From Opitutaceae bacterium (GTDB lineage: Bacteria > Verrucomicrobiota > Verrucomicrobiia > Opitutales > Opitutaceae), in contig JANXSC010000603.1 of the NCBI GenBank assembly GCA_025352845.1, forward strand, positions 1 through 11,357: a DNA stretch of 11,357 nucleotides. The letters are read 5' to 3'. The position numbers and the translations under genes are program-made. The stretch's first letter is position 1. Each line of letters starts with the position of its first letter. The notes under the pieces were generated by a model, which worked only from the letters and a program-made list of their open reading frames with translations, made no database searches and was not told where the DNA came from. This document shows positions 1-6,782 of the stretch, one piece after another.

Positions 1-753
1 ACGGGCTTTGAGGTCTACCTCCGCAAGCACCTCTGGGAACTCTGGAACGGCAAGCTCTCCTACACCTACGAAATTTTCGACATCAATAACATCTCGCCGA
101 GCGCCTCCTCCGTCATCCGCGCGCTCGCCGGTAGCAACGCCTCGTCGAGCATCGGCTTCCAGCTCGAGCGCGACACCCGCGACAAGATCATCAATACCAC
201 CTCGGGCAACCGCGTCGAAATCAACACGAAGTTCTCCGGCGGTCCGCTCGGCGGCAGCAAAATCAACAACACCTACAGCCTCGAATTCCGCGGCGCGCAG
301 TTCTTTCCCGTCTTTGAGGCGCAGACGCAGGTGCTCGCGCTCCTCGCCCGCGGTGGCGTGGTGCAGAATTTCGGCGATGCGAAGGACGTGCCCTACTACA
401 ACAAGTGGTATCTCGGCGGCCCGCAGACGCTGCGCGGCTTCGAGTTTCGCGAGGCCAGCCCGCGCGACGCCTTTAACGAGCCCATCGGCGGCAAGACCTA
501 CGGTTTCTTCAGCGCCGAATACTCGCTTGATATCGTGAGCCCCATCCGCTTCGCGATTTTCTACGACGCCGGCTTCGTCAATCGCGGCGCCTACGATTTC
601 AACACCGCCCACTACAACGACAACTTCGGCTTCGGCCTCCGCCTCTTCGTCGCCGGCGCCCCGCTCAGCCTCGACTTCGGCATCCCCATCACTGCCACGA
701 AGGAAAACCGGAAGGGCAACCAGTTCAATTTTTCCTTTGGCACCCGCTTCTGA
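1..753 (+). CDS. bamA: BamA outer-membrane assembly factor, C-terminal part
   Basis: This is the 3' end of an Omp85-family gene, open from base 1 in frame 1; the start and POTRA domains lie outside the window. About 250 codons are visible. The translation is a 16-strand-type beta-barrel pattern of alternating hydrophobic and polar residues. It has the family's loop-6 signature, LGGPQTLRGFEFR (codons about 137-149), which matches the conserved (V/L/I)RGF motif. It ends in FNFSFGTRF with a terminal phenylalanine, the usual outer-membrane beta-signal. BamA inserts beta-barrel proteins into the outer membrane. The gene directly downstream encodes a Skp/OmpH chaperone 39 bp away, the classical bamA-skp order. 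TamA is a possible alternative, but the skp-lpxD context favours BamA. Confidence 0.93.
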   Translation, partial: TGFEVYLRKHLWELWNGKLSYTYEIFDINNISPSASSVIRALAGSNASSSIGFQLERDTRDKIINTTSGNRVEINTKFSGGPLGGSKINNTYSLEFRGAQFFPVFEAQTQVLALLARGGVVQNFGDAKDVPYYNKWYLGGPQTLRGFEFREASPRDAFNEPIGGKTYGFFSAEYSLDIVSPIRFAIFYDAGFVNRGAYDFNTAHYNDNFGFGLRLFVAGAPLSLDFGIPITATKENRKGNQFNFSFGTRF

Positions 754-792
754 TTCTGTTCCATTTTCCGTTCCTATTCTCCAACACCACCC

Positions 793-1455
793 ATGAAGAA
801 TCCCATCACATCACTGATCGCTCTGGCGGTTTTCGCCGCCTTGGCGACCGGCGCGAGCGCCCAGCCCGCCGTCAAGCTCCTCGTCGTCGATATGGCGAAG
901 CTCTACGACACGTATTATAAGACCGTCGAACAAAACGCCAAAATCCAGGCCGACGACCAGAAGGCCCAGGAAGAGGTCGAAAAGATGAACAAGGAGGGCA
1001 ACGCCCTCGTCGAGGAATACAAAGGCCTCAACGACCAGTCGAACAACCCGGCGCTCTCCAACGACGCGAAGGCCAAGGCCCAGGCCGAAGCCCAGAAGAA
1101 GCTCGAGGCCATCCAGACCAAGCAGCGCGATGTCCAGACCTTCATCCAGAATACGCGCAATACCCTCGGCCAGCGCCTCAACAATTTTCGCGCGGTCGCC
1201 CTTGAGGAAATCAGCAAGGTCGCGAGCGACATCGCCAAGCGCAAGGGTTCCAATGTCCTCCTCGACAAGGCCGGCCCCACCGGCATCGGCATCTCCAACC
1301 TGATCTACGCCGACGCATCCTTCGACATCACCGACGACGTGCAGAAGGAAATCAACAAGGACCGCCCGATGGTCGCCCCCACCGCCGCTCCCGCTCCGGG
1401 TGCCGCCTCCGCGGCTCCCGCCGTCAGCGTCCCGCCCCTCGGCACGAAGAAATAA
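793..1455 (+). CDS. skp: Skp/OmpH family periplasmic chaperone
   Basis: The product is 220 aa. Residues 1-23 form a signal peptide (MKN, a hydrophobic stretch, then ASA before Q24). A mature start like VKLLVVDMAKLYDTYYKT follows, matching the OmpH motif in which a short beta strand leads into a helix. Residues about 40-165 are rich in K, E, Q and A and predict a long coiled-coil hairpin, the tentacle arms that hold unfolded outer-membrane proteins in the periplasm. An Ala/Pro-rich tail (about 194-215) is added at the C-terminus and is probably disordered. Position after bamA and before lpxD is the canonical arrangement. No Shine-Dalgarno sequence is visible; the ATG follows CCACCC directly. 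A strong terminator 25 bp downstream suggests that bamA-skp transcripts end here. Confidence 0.9.
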   Translation: MKNPITSLIALAVFAALATGASAQPAVKLLVVDMAKLYDTYYKTVEQNAKIQADDQKAQEEVEKMNKEGNALVEEYKGLNDQSNNPALSNDAKAKAQAEAQKKLEAIQTKQRDVQTFIQNTRNTLGQRLNNFRAVALEEISKVASDIAKRKGSNVLLDKAGPTGIGISNLIYADASFDITDDVQKEINKDRPMVAPTAAPAPGAASAAPAVSVPPLGTKK

Positions 1456-1480
1456 GTCGCCGCCCATTTCTCACCTTTTC

Positions 1481-1516
1481 AAGCCCCGCTCCATTTTGGA
1501 GCGGGGCTTTTTGTTT
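1481..1516 (+). terminator. Intrinsic terminator after skp
   Basis: A perfect 13-bp stem (AAGCCCCGCTCCA at 1481-1493 paired with 1497-1509) closes a TTT loop and runs into T-rich sequence (TTTTTGTTT, 1508-1516). It lies 25 bp after the skp stop codon, so it should end the bamA-skp transcript and imply a separate promoter for lpxD. Confidence 0.92.
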
Positions 1517-1543
1517 CCTCCGGTTGTGCCTTCAACCCCGTAG

Positions 1544-1564
1544 GGCGCGTGTCGCGCACGCGCC
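1544..1564. repeat. Short GC-rich palindrome upstream of lpxD
   Basis: GGCGCGTG (1544-1551) and CACGCGCC (1557-1564) form a perfect 8-bp inverted repeat around TCGCG. It sits in the 187-bp gap between skp and lpxD and has no T tract, so it is not a typical terminator. It could be a degenerate palindromic repeat or an RNA hairpin in the lpxD leader. Its function is unknown. Confidence 0.35.
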
Positions 1565-1642
1565 GGTTCTGGCTGGTGCCGCGATTCGCCGGTCCGCCGT
1601 TTGCTGAATTGCGCGCCGCCCTGAAACCTCCACGCTCGCCCC

Positions 1643-2695
1643 ATGCAGGTTTCTTTTACCGCCGCGGACATCGCCGCCATCACGCAGCCGAAATCCATGC
1701 GCGGCGCGACGAGCGAAAGCATCCGCGGCCTCGCCGCACTAGCCGATGCGAGTGCGGGCGACCTCACGTTTCTTGGGAATCCTAAATACAAATCGGCCGT
1801 CGCCGGCACGCGTGCGTCGGTTGTATTGCTGCCCGCGGATTTCGTCGGCGAGCCCGCGCCCGGCCAGCTCTTTCTCCTCGTCGAGAATCCCTCCGTCGCA
1901 CTCGCGCGCGTGTGCGCGCGCATCGAGCAATGGCTCTGGCCCAAACCCGCGCCAGGCGTTCACCCGAGCGCCAGCGTTGCCGCCGACGCGCGCATCGCCG
2001 CGACCGCGACCATCGGTCCCCTCTGCGTGATCGAGGCCGGCGCGGTCATCGGTGAGCGCGTGCACGTGCAGGCACAGGTCTTCGTCGGGCGCAACGCCGT
2101 GGTCGGCGACGACTCTTGGCTGATGCCCGGCGTGGTTGTAGAAGCCGAGTGCGAGATCGGCCGGCGCGTGCGCCTCCAGCCCGGCGTGGTCATCGGTTCT
2201 GATGGGTTTGGCTACGAGTTCGTGCAGGGCCGCCACGAAAAGGTGCCGCAGGTGGGCAACGTTGTCATCGGCGACGACGTGGAGATCGGGGCGAACACCA
2301 CGATCGATCGCGCGCGCTTCAGCCGCACCACCATCGGCGAGGGCACGAAGATCGACAACCTCGTCCAGATTGCGCACAACGTCCGCATCGGGCGCCACTG
2401 CCTGATTTGCGCGCAGGTCGGGATTTCGGGCAGTGCGACACTGGAAGACTGCGTCGTGCTCGGCGGCCAGGCCGGCGTGGCCGGCCACATCACGATCGGC
2501 AAGGGCGTGAAGGCCGGCGGCCGCGCGGGCCTGAATGCCGACCTGGCGCCGGGGAGTTTCGTCACCGGCAATCCCGCCATCCCGGTGATGCTCGATCGGC
2601 GCATCGCCGTGCTGAATCAGCGGCTGCCGGAATTGTTCCGGCGCGTTGGCACCCTCGAAGAACAGCTTGCTGACGCAAAAAAGTCTTCCTCCTGA
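1643..2695 (+). CDS. lpxD: UDP-3-O-acylglucosamine N-acyltransferase LpxD
   Basis: The 350-aa product matches LpxD, which adds the N-linked 3-hydroxyacyl chain to UDP-3-O-acyl-glucosamine in lipid A synthesis at the cytoplasmic side of the inner membrane. Residues 1-100 form the uridine-binding N-terminal domain (DASAGDLTFLGNPKY, about 35-49). Residues about 105-315 are left-handed parallel beta-helix hexapeptide repeats (many [I/V]GxxxxI steps). The motif SDGFGYEF (186-193) and the stretch VPQVGNVVIGDDVEIGANT are near-identical in kind to the E. coli enzyme. The catalytic histidine is H245 in QIAHNV, and a second family histidine is H282 in AGHITIG. The C-terminal helix (about 325-345) suits the trimer. 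The ATG follows CGCCCC with no Shine-Dalgarno. The next gene, prs, starts 29 bp after the stop, so the two are probably co-transcribed. Confidence 0.95.
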   Translation: MQVSFTAADIAAITQPKSMRGATSESIRGLAALADASAGDLTFLGNPKYKSAVAGTRASVVLLPADFVGEPAPGQLFLLVENPSVALARVCARIEQWLWPKPAPGVHPSASVAADARIAATATIGPLCVIEAGAVIGERVHVQAQVFVGRNAVVGDDSWLMPGVVVEAECEIGRRVRLQPGVVIGSDGFGYEFVQGRHEKVPQVGNVVIGDDVEIGANTTIDRARFSRTTIGEGTKIDNLVQIAHNVRIGRHCLICAQVGISGSATLEDCVVLGGQAGVAGHITIGKGVKAGGRAGLNADLAPGSFVTGNPAIPVMLDRRIAVLNQRLPELFRRVGTLEEQLADAKKSSS

Positions 2696-2724
2696 GTCCC
2701 GCGCGCCCAACATCGCGCCCACCC

Positions 2725-3672
2725 ATGAGCGAATCGCGGCTAAAGATTTTCACCGGCAACTCCAACCGCCCGCTCGCCGAGGCCATGTGCCAGTCGATCG
2801 GCGAGCCGCTCGGCGAAGCGACCGTGACGAGCTTCCCCGACGGCGAGTCGTTCGTGAAGATCAACGAAAACGTCCGCGGCCACGATGTCTTCATCATCCA
2901 GTCCACCTGCCCGCCGACAAACCACAACCTCGTCGAACTCCTGATCATGATCGACGCCGCGCGGCGCGCTTCGGCGCAGCGCATCACGGCCGTGCTCCCT
3001 TTCTACGGTTACGCGCGCCAGGATCGCAAGGACCAGCCCCGCGTGCCGATCACCGCGAAGCTCGTCGCCAATCTCCTCGTCGCCTCGGGCGCGAATCGCA
3101 TCCTCACGATGGATCTGCACTCGCAGCAGATCCAGGGGTTCTTCGACATCCCGGTCGATCATCTCTACGCCTCGCCGGTTTTCTTCCAGCACCTCGCCGA
3201 CATGAAGCGCGAGAACCTCGTCGTGTGTTCGCCCGATGTCGGCGGGATGAAAATGGCCGCCGCCTATGCCGACGCGCTCGGCGCGGGTCTCGCGCTTGTC
3301 GCCAAGAAACGCAAGAGCGCCACCAAGGTTGAGGCCATCAACGTCGTCGGCGAAGTGGAGGGCTGCGATATTTTGCTCGTCGATGACATCACGGAGACCG
3401 CCGGCACGCTCTGCGCCGCGGCGAAAATCCTTCGCGAACATGGCGCGCGCAGCATCCGCGCCGCCGTCAGCCACTGCATCCTCAACGAAATCGCCATCGA
3501 CCGCCTGAAAAGCGGTTTGATCGACGAACTGATCACGACGGACTCCACGCCGATCAACACGCACGGGCTGCCGATTCGCGTTTTGAGCATCGCGCCGCTG
3601 CTCGGCCAGGCGATCCAGCGGATCAACAGCAACGAGAGCGTGACGGGCCTGTTTCGCGTGAAGGGTTTCTGA
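2725..3672 (+). CDS. prs: Ribose-phosphate pyrophosphokinase (PRPP synthetase)
   Basis: The 315-aa product has the length and all landmarks of class I PRPP synthetase, which makes PRPP from ribose 5-phosphate and ATP in the cytosol. Visible motifs are the N-terminal FTGNSNRPLA, the ATP-binding loop FYGYARQDRK (93-102), the metal/ATP histidine in MDLHSQQIQGFF (H132), and the PRPP-binding loop LLVDDITETAGTL (217-229). The flexible-loop motif reads LVAKKRKSATK where many homologues have VDKRR, so the Asp is replaced by Ala while the basic residues are kept. The loop TETAGT instead of IDTAGT is a known sort of variation. The ATG follows GCCCACCC with no Shine-Dalgarno. The gene sits between lpxD and htrA in one direction with short gaps, which suggests an operon. 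PRPP feeds nucleotide synthesis, including PyrE encoded nearby. Confidence 0.95.
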   Translation: MSESRLKIFTGNSNRPLAEAMCQSIGEPLGEATVTSFPDGESFVKINENVRGHDVFIIQSTCPPTNHNLVELLIMIDAARRASAQRITAVLPFYGYARQDRKDQPRVPITAKLVANLLVASGANRILTMDLHSQQIQGFFDIPVDHLYASPVFFQHLADMKRENLVVCSPDVGGMKMAAAYADALGAGLALVAKKRKSATKVEAINVVGEVEGCDILLVDDITETAGTLCAAAKILREHGARSIRAAVSHCILNEIAIDRLKSGLIDELITTDSTPINTHGLPIRVLSIAPLLGQAIQRINSNESVTGLFRVKGF

Positions 3673-3718
3673 GCCGCCGTGTTGCGGTCGCCGCCGCCGT
3701 GATTCCCCGTTTGTCCCC

Positions 3719-5164
3719 ATGATCGCGCCACGCCTGATTCGTCCGCTGCTCGTTTTGGTTTCGCTCGCCGGTGCCGGTGCGGTCTTCGCCGCGAGTGCGA
3801 AGAAAAACGCCAGGCCCGCGCCGCCGCCGCCGCAGAAGCCCGCCGTCCTCCTCGATTCTTCGCCCGTTTCCGAGGGCGGCAAGGGCGGCCTCGGCGTGAG
3901 CTACGCCGATGTGCTGGAGCCCGCGCAGAAGGCGGTCGTCTCCGTTTACTCGACCAAGATCATCAAGGAGCGCATCACGATAAATCCATTTTTTCGCCAG
4001 TTTTTCGGCGACATCCCCGATCAGGAGCGCGAGAGCCGGCAGGAGGGGCTCGGCTCCGGTGTGATCGTGACCGCCGATGGCTATGTGCTGACGAACAACC
4101 ACGTCGTCGAGGGCGCGGATGAGTTAAAGGTCACGCTCGCCGACGACCGCGACTTCATCGCGAAGGTCATCGGCCGCGATCCCAAGACGGACGTCGCGCT
4201 CCTCAAGATCGATGGCACCGACCTGCCGACCGTCACACTGGCCGACAGCGAAAAACTCCGCGTGGGCGATGTGGTGTTCGCCGTCGGCAATCCGCTCGGT
4301 GTGGGTCAGACCGTCACGATGGGCATCATCTCCGCCAAGGGCCGGAGCAAACTCGGCCTGCTGGAAAACGTGTCGGGCTTTGAGGACTTCATCCAGACCG
4401 ACGCCGCGATTAACATGGGCAATTCCGGCGGCGCGCTCATCGACGCGCGGGGCCGCCTCATCGGCATCAACAGCGCGATCATCTCACCCTCGCGCGGGAA
4501 CATCGGGATCGGTTTCGCCATCCCGATCAACCTCGCCGCCTACATCATGAACAGTCTCGCCGAGACCGGCAGCGTGGCGCGCGGGAATCTGGGTGCGCGC
4601 GGCGACACGGTGACGGCTGATGTGGCCGAGCAACTCGGCCTTCCCAAGACGACGCGCGGCGTGGTCGTCACTGAGATCGAACCCGCCAGCCCGGCGGAAA
4701 AGGCCGGCCTCGAGCGGGCCGATGTGATCCTCGCAATCAACAGCCACGTGATTCGGAATGGAGAGGAGTTGCGCGTGGTCCTCTCGCAGATCGCGCCCGA
4801 TGCGACGGCCGCGCTCAAGGTCATGCGCGACGGCCGCGAACTCACCCTCGATGTCACGCTCGGCAAAATTGTCGAGAGCCCCAACGAACTCATCACCGGC
4901 GTCGATGTGATACCGCTCACGCCCGAGGCGCGCCGCCGCCTCGGCATCCGCGATCAACGGATCGCGGGACTGTTGATCACGGGAGTGGCGGAGGATTCGC
5001 CATTTCGCGATCAGCTCGCACCGAACATGATCATTTTGGAGCTGAACCGCGCGCCCGTCCCCGATCTGCGGGTAGCGCGCGAGAAACTTCTGACCGGCCG
5101 TAATCTGATGGCGATCTACGATGGCCGCTCGATTCGGTTTGTGGGCGTGAACGTGACGAAGTGA
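3719..5164 (+). CDS. HtrA/Do-type periplasmic serine protease with PDZ domains
   Basis: The 481-aa product is a trypsin-like protease of the HtrA/Deg family. It starts with a signal peptide (about 1-25, ending VFAAS) and a Pro-rich linker (APPPPQK, about 34-40). The catalytic triad is visible: H128 in VLTNNHVVEGA, D158 in DPKTDVALLKID and S236 in MGNSGGALID. Residues about 290-385 form a first PDZ domain (GVVVTEIEPASPAEKAGLERADVILAIN). Residues about 392-480 form a more divergent second PDZ-like region (AGLLITGVAEDSPF). Such proteins degrade or refold misfolded envelope proteins, which fits a neighbourhood of BamA, Skp and LpxD. The ATG follows TTGTCCCC, 46 bp after prs. It could be called DegP, DegQ or MucD by different schemes; the sequence alone does not decide, so no symbol is given. 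Confidence 0.92.
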   Translation: MIAPRLIRPLLVLVSLAGAGAVFAASAKKNARPAPPPPQKPAVLLDSSPVSEGGKGGLGVSYADVLEPAQKAVVSVYSTKIIKERITINPFFRQFFGDIPDQERESRQEGLGSGVIVTADGYVLTNNHVVEGADELKVTLADDRDFIAKVIGRDPKTDVALLKIDGTDLPTVTLADSEKLRVGDVVFAVGNPLGVGQTVTMGIISAKGRSKLGLLENVSGFEDFIQTDAAINMGNSGGALIDARGRLIGINSAIISPSRGNIGIGFAIPINLAAYIMNSLAETGSVARGNLGARGDTVTADVAEQLGLPKTTRGVVVTEIEPASPAEKAGLERADVILAINSHVIRNGEELRVVLSQIAPDATAALKVMRDGRELTLDVTLGKIVESPNELITGVDVIPLTPEARRRLGIRDQRIAGLLITGVAEDSPFRDQLAPNMIILELNRAPVPDLRVAREKLLTGRNLMAIYDGRSIRFVGVNVTK

Positions 5165-5191
5165 GGCAGCCGCCTACAGCAAACAAACAGT

Positions 5192-5767
5192 TCAGCTCCC
5201 CGGTTTCTGCACCGGAATTTTCGCCAGCGCCTCGGGCACGGCGTCGGCGGCGTAGGTGGGAAAACTAAGTTCGAGCAACGAGACCGCCGGAAGCTCGAAC
5301 CGCGCGCTGCCCGCGCTGCGATCGACAAGCATTGCGATGCCGGCGGACTTGCCTCCGGCCTGTCGCACGAGTTCGAGGCATTCAAGCACACGGCCACCGC
5401 GGGTGACGACATCCTCGACGATCAGCACGGGCTCGCCCGGCGCGAGCGTGAAGCCGCGGCGGAGCACGAGCACGTTGTTTTCCTTCTCGGCAAAAATGTA
5501 GCGGGCCTGCGCCTGCCGCGCGACTTCCTGGCCGATCACGAGGCCACCCATCGCGGGGGCGAGGACGGTTTGAAATTTCAGACCTTGGATGCGCACTTTT
5601 TCGACGAGCAGCTCGGCGAGGCGCTCGACAGCGTCCATGCGCTGGCAGACTTGTGCGCATTGGAAGTAGTGGCCGCTGTGCAGGCCGGAGCGCAGCACGA
5701 AGTGGCCTTGGAGCAAGGCGCGGGTGCGGGTGAAGATGGCGAGAATTTCCTGCTGGCGGGCATCCAT
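5192..5767 (-). CDS. pyrE: Orotate phosphoribosyltransferase PyrE
   Basis: The 191-aa product joins orotate to PRPP to make orotidine 5'-monophosphate in pyrimidine synthesis. Evidence is the N-terminal motif RSGLHSGHYFQCA (26-38), the segment PAMGGLVIGQEVAR (71-84), the loop IFAEKENN (91-98), and the PRPP-binding motif VLIVEDVVTRGGRV (114-127) with the acidic pair E118-D119. The loop reads TRGGR where many homologues have TTGGS, which adds two arginines near the phosphate-binding loop. The length is slightly shorter than the E. coli enzyme but normal for other bacterial branches. It converges on the protease gene with a 27-bp gap that holds no terminator, and diverges from the metallo-hydrolase gene. 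The start ATG has no visible Shine-Dalgarno upstream. Confidence 0.93.
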   Translation of the reverse strand: MDARQQEILAIFTRTRALLQGHFVLRSGLHSGHYFQCAQVCQRMDAVERLAELLVEKVRIQGLKFQTVLAPAMGGLVIGQEVARQAQARYIFAEKENNVLVLRRGFTLAPGEPVLIVEDVVTRGGRVLECLELVRQAGGKSAGIAMLVDRSAGSARFELPAVSLLELSFPTYAADAVPEALAKIPVQKPGS

Positions 5768-5798
5768 GCGGCCAAGTTGGGGCCTGCGGTGCGAAAAA

Positions 5799-5812
5799 CA
5801 AAATCAATTTTG
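5799..5812. promoter_or_regulatory. AT-rich palindrome in divergent intergenic region
   Basis: CAAAAT-CA-ATTTTG is a perfect 6-bp inverted repeat with a 2-bp spacer. It sits in the middle of the 74-bp gap between the divergent pyrE and metallo-hydrolase starts, an AT-rich island in GC-rich DNA. It could be an operator for a dimeric regulator or simply a promoter element. The neighbouring protein has a helix-turn-helix-like N-terminus, which makes autoregulation possible but unproven. Confidence 0.3.
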
Positions 5813-5841
5813 CTTGTTGGCCACGGGGTCGCATAGCGTGT

Positions 5842-6696
5842 GTGGCCTTGACCACGCCGCCGACACTCCCGCTGGAAGACGAACTCGGCGACGTGCTCGC
5901 GAAGGCGATGAGCCGCGCCGGGCTGAACGACGAGTCGCTCGCCATGCGCACGGGCGTGCGCGCCGGCCGCATCCTCGACGCCATCGACTACCGCTCCGAG
6001 CTGACGGCGGACGAACTGCGCCGCCTCGCCGCGGTGCTCGGGCTCAACGAAGTGGGCCTGTGTGCACTCGGGGCCGGGCAATATCCGCGGCCTGAAATCG
6101 GCGCGCTGCCTTTCTGCGTGTGGCCGCTTCGGATGCCGCACGGCATCGGCGTCGCCAACGCCTATCTCGTCGGCGAGTGCGGTGGCTCGCGCGCGGTGCT
6201 CTTCGACACCGGCGCAGGGATCGACGCGCTCACGGCGGTGTGGCCGAGTTCGGTGCGTTCGCTTGACGCGGTTTTTCTGACGCACGTGGAGCCCGAGCAT
6301 GCGGGCGGGCTCTGCGATGTTGTGGCGAAATTCGGCGCACCGGTGGCACTCGTGCCCGAGGGGGTGAAGGCGCCGTGCGGCAGCGGAATCGGCGACGGCG
6401 AAAAACGGCGCTTCGGCGCGATTGAGGTGACGGCCTTTGCGACGCCGGGGCATGCGGCTGCGCACAACTGCTACCTTGTCACGATGCCGGCGGCGCGCGC
6501 CGGCGCGGCGCTGCTCATCTCGGGCGATCTCGTTTTCGCGGGGTCGGTGGGCGGCGCGTATTTTTCCCACGAGCAATTGCGGTCAAGCCTCCGCCGCGTG
6601 CTCGCGGCCGTCCCGCCGGGCACGGTGATTGCGCCGGGCCACGGCCCGCTGACGACGGTGGAAAATGAGCTGCGCTACAATCCGTTTGTCGGGTAG
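5842..6696 (+). CDS. Metallo-beta-lactamase-fold hydrolase with N-terminal HTH-like domain
   Basis: The 284-aa product starts at GTG; an ATG in this frame does not occur until well inside the N-terminal domain. Residues about 11-75 look like an XRE/Cro-type helix-turn-helix (LAMRTGVRAGRILDAID, then LTADELRRLAAVLGL). Residues about 90-284 are a metallo-beta-lactamase fold: NAYLVG and FDTGAG strands, the metal motif THVEPEH (147-153), TPGHAAAHN with H204, ISGDLVF with D219, and APGHGPLTTVENEL with H257, ending NPF. The last parts resemble glyoxalase II-type thioesterases. The first motif is HxExEH, not the usual HxHxDH, and resembles the HxExD of flavodiiron proteins. No flavodoxin domain is present. 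The substrate cannot be told from sequence. The fusion suggests either DNA binding with small-molecule sensing or a remodelled, non-regulatory helical domain. Confidence 0.8.
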   Translation: MALTTPPTLPLEDELGDVLAKAMSRAGLNDESLAMRTGVRAGRILDAIDYRSELTADELRRLAAVLGLNEVGLCALGAGQYPRPEIGALPFCVWPLRMPHGIGVANAYLVGECGGSRAVLFDTGAGIDALTAVWPSSVRSLDAVFLTHVEPEHAGGLCDVVAKFGAPVALVPEGVKAPCGSGIGDGEKRRFGAIEVTAFATPGHAAAHNCYLVTMPAARAGAALLISGDLVFAGSVGGAYFSHEQLRSSLRRVLAAVPPGTVIAPGHGPLTTVENELRYNPFVG

Positions 6697-6718
6697 AGCG
6701 GAGCGGTGAGGCGGTTCG

Positions 6719-6775
6719 TGTAGGTCAGCTCGCTTGCGAGCGCTGCTTGGGCGCGCGCAGACGCGCTGGCCTACA
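6719..6775. repeat. 57-bp palindromic intergenic element
   Basis: TGTAGGTCAGC (6719-6729) pairs with GCTGGCCTACA (6765-6775) with one mismatch. Inside is a perfect hairpin, GCTCGC-TT-GCGAGC (6728-6741), then a GCGC-rich stretch. It lies between the convergent metallo-hydrolase and alcohol dehydrogenase genes. It looks like a REP-type extragenic palindrome, and as an RNA hairpin it could also protect or end transcripts from either side. No T tract follows. Confidence 0.6.
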
Positions 6776-6782
6776 ACAAGAC

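Noticed and set aside
2740..3882. 380-codon open frame on the minus strand opposite prs
   Set aside because: prs on the plus strand has all family motifs. The antisense frame is rich in Arg, Ala, Gly and Asp, as expected for a shadow of GC-rich codons, and has no recognisable domain.
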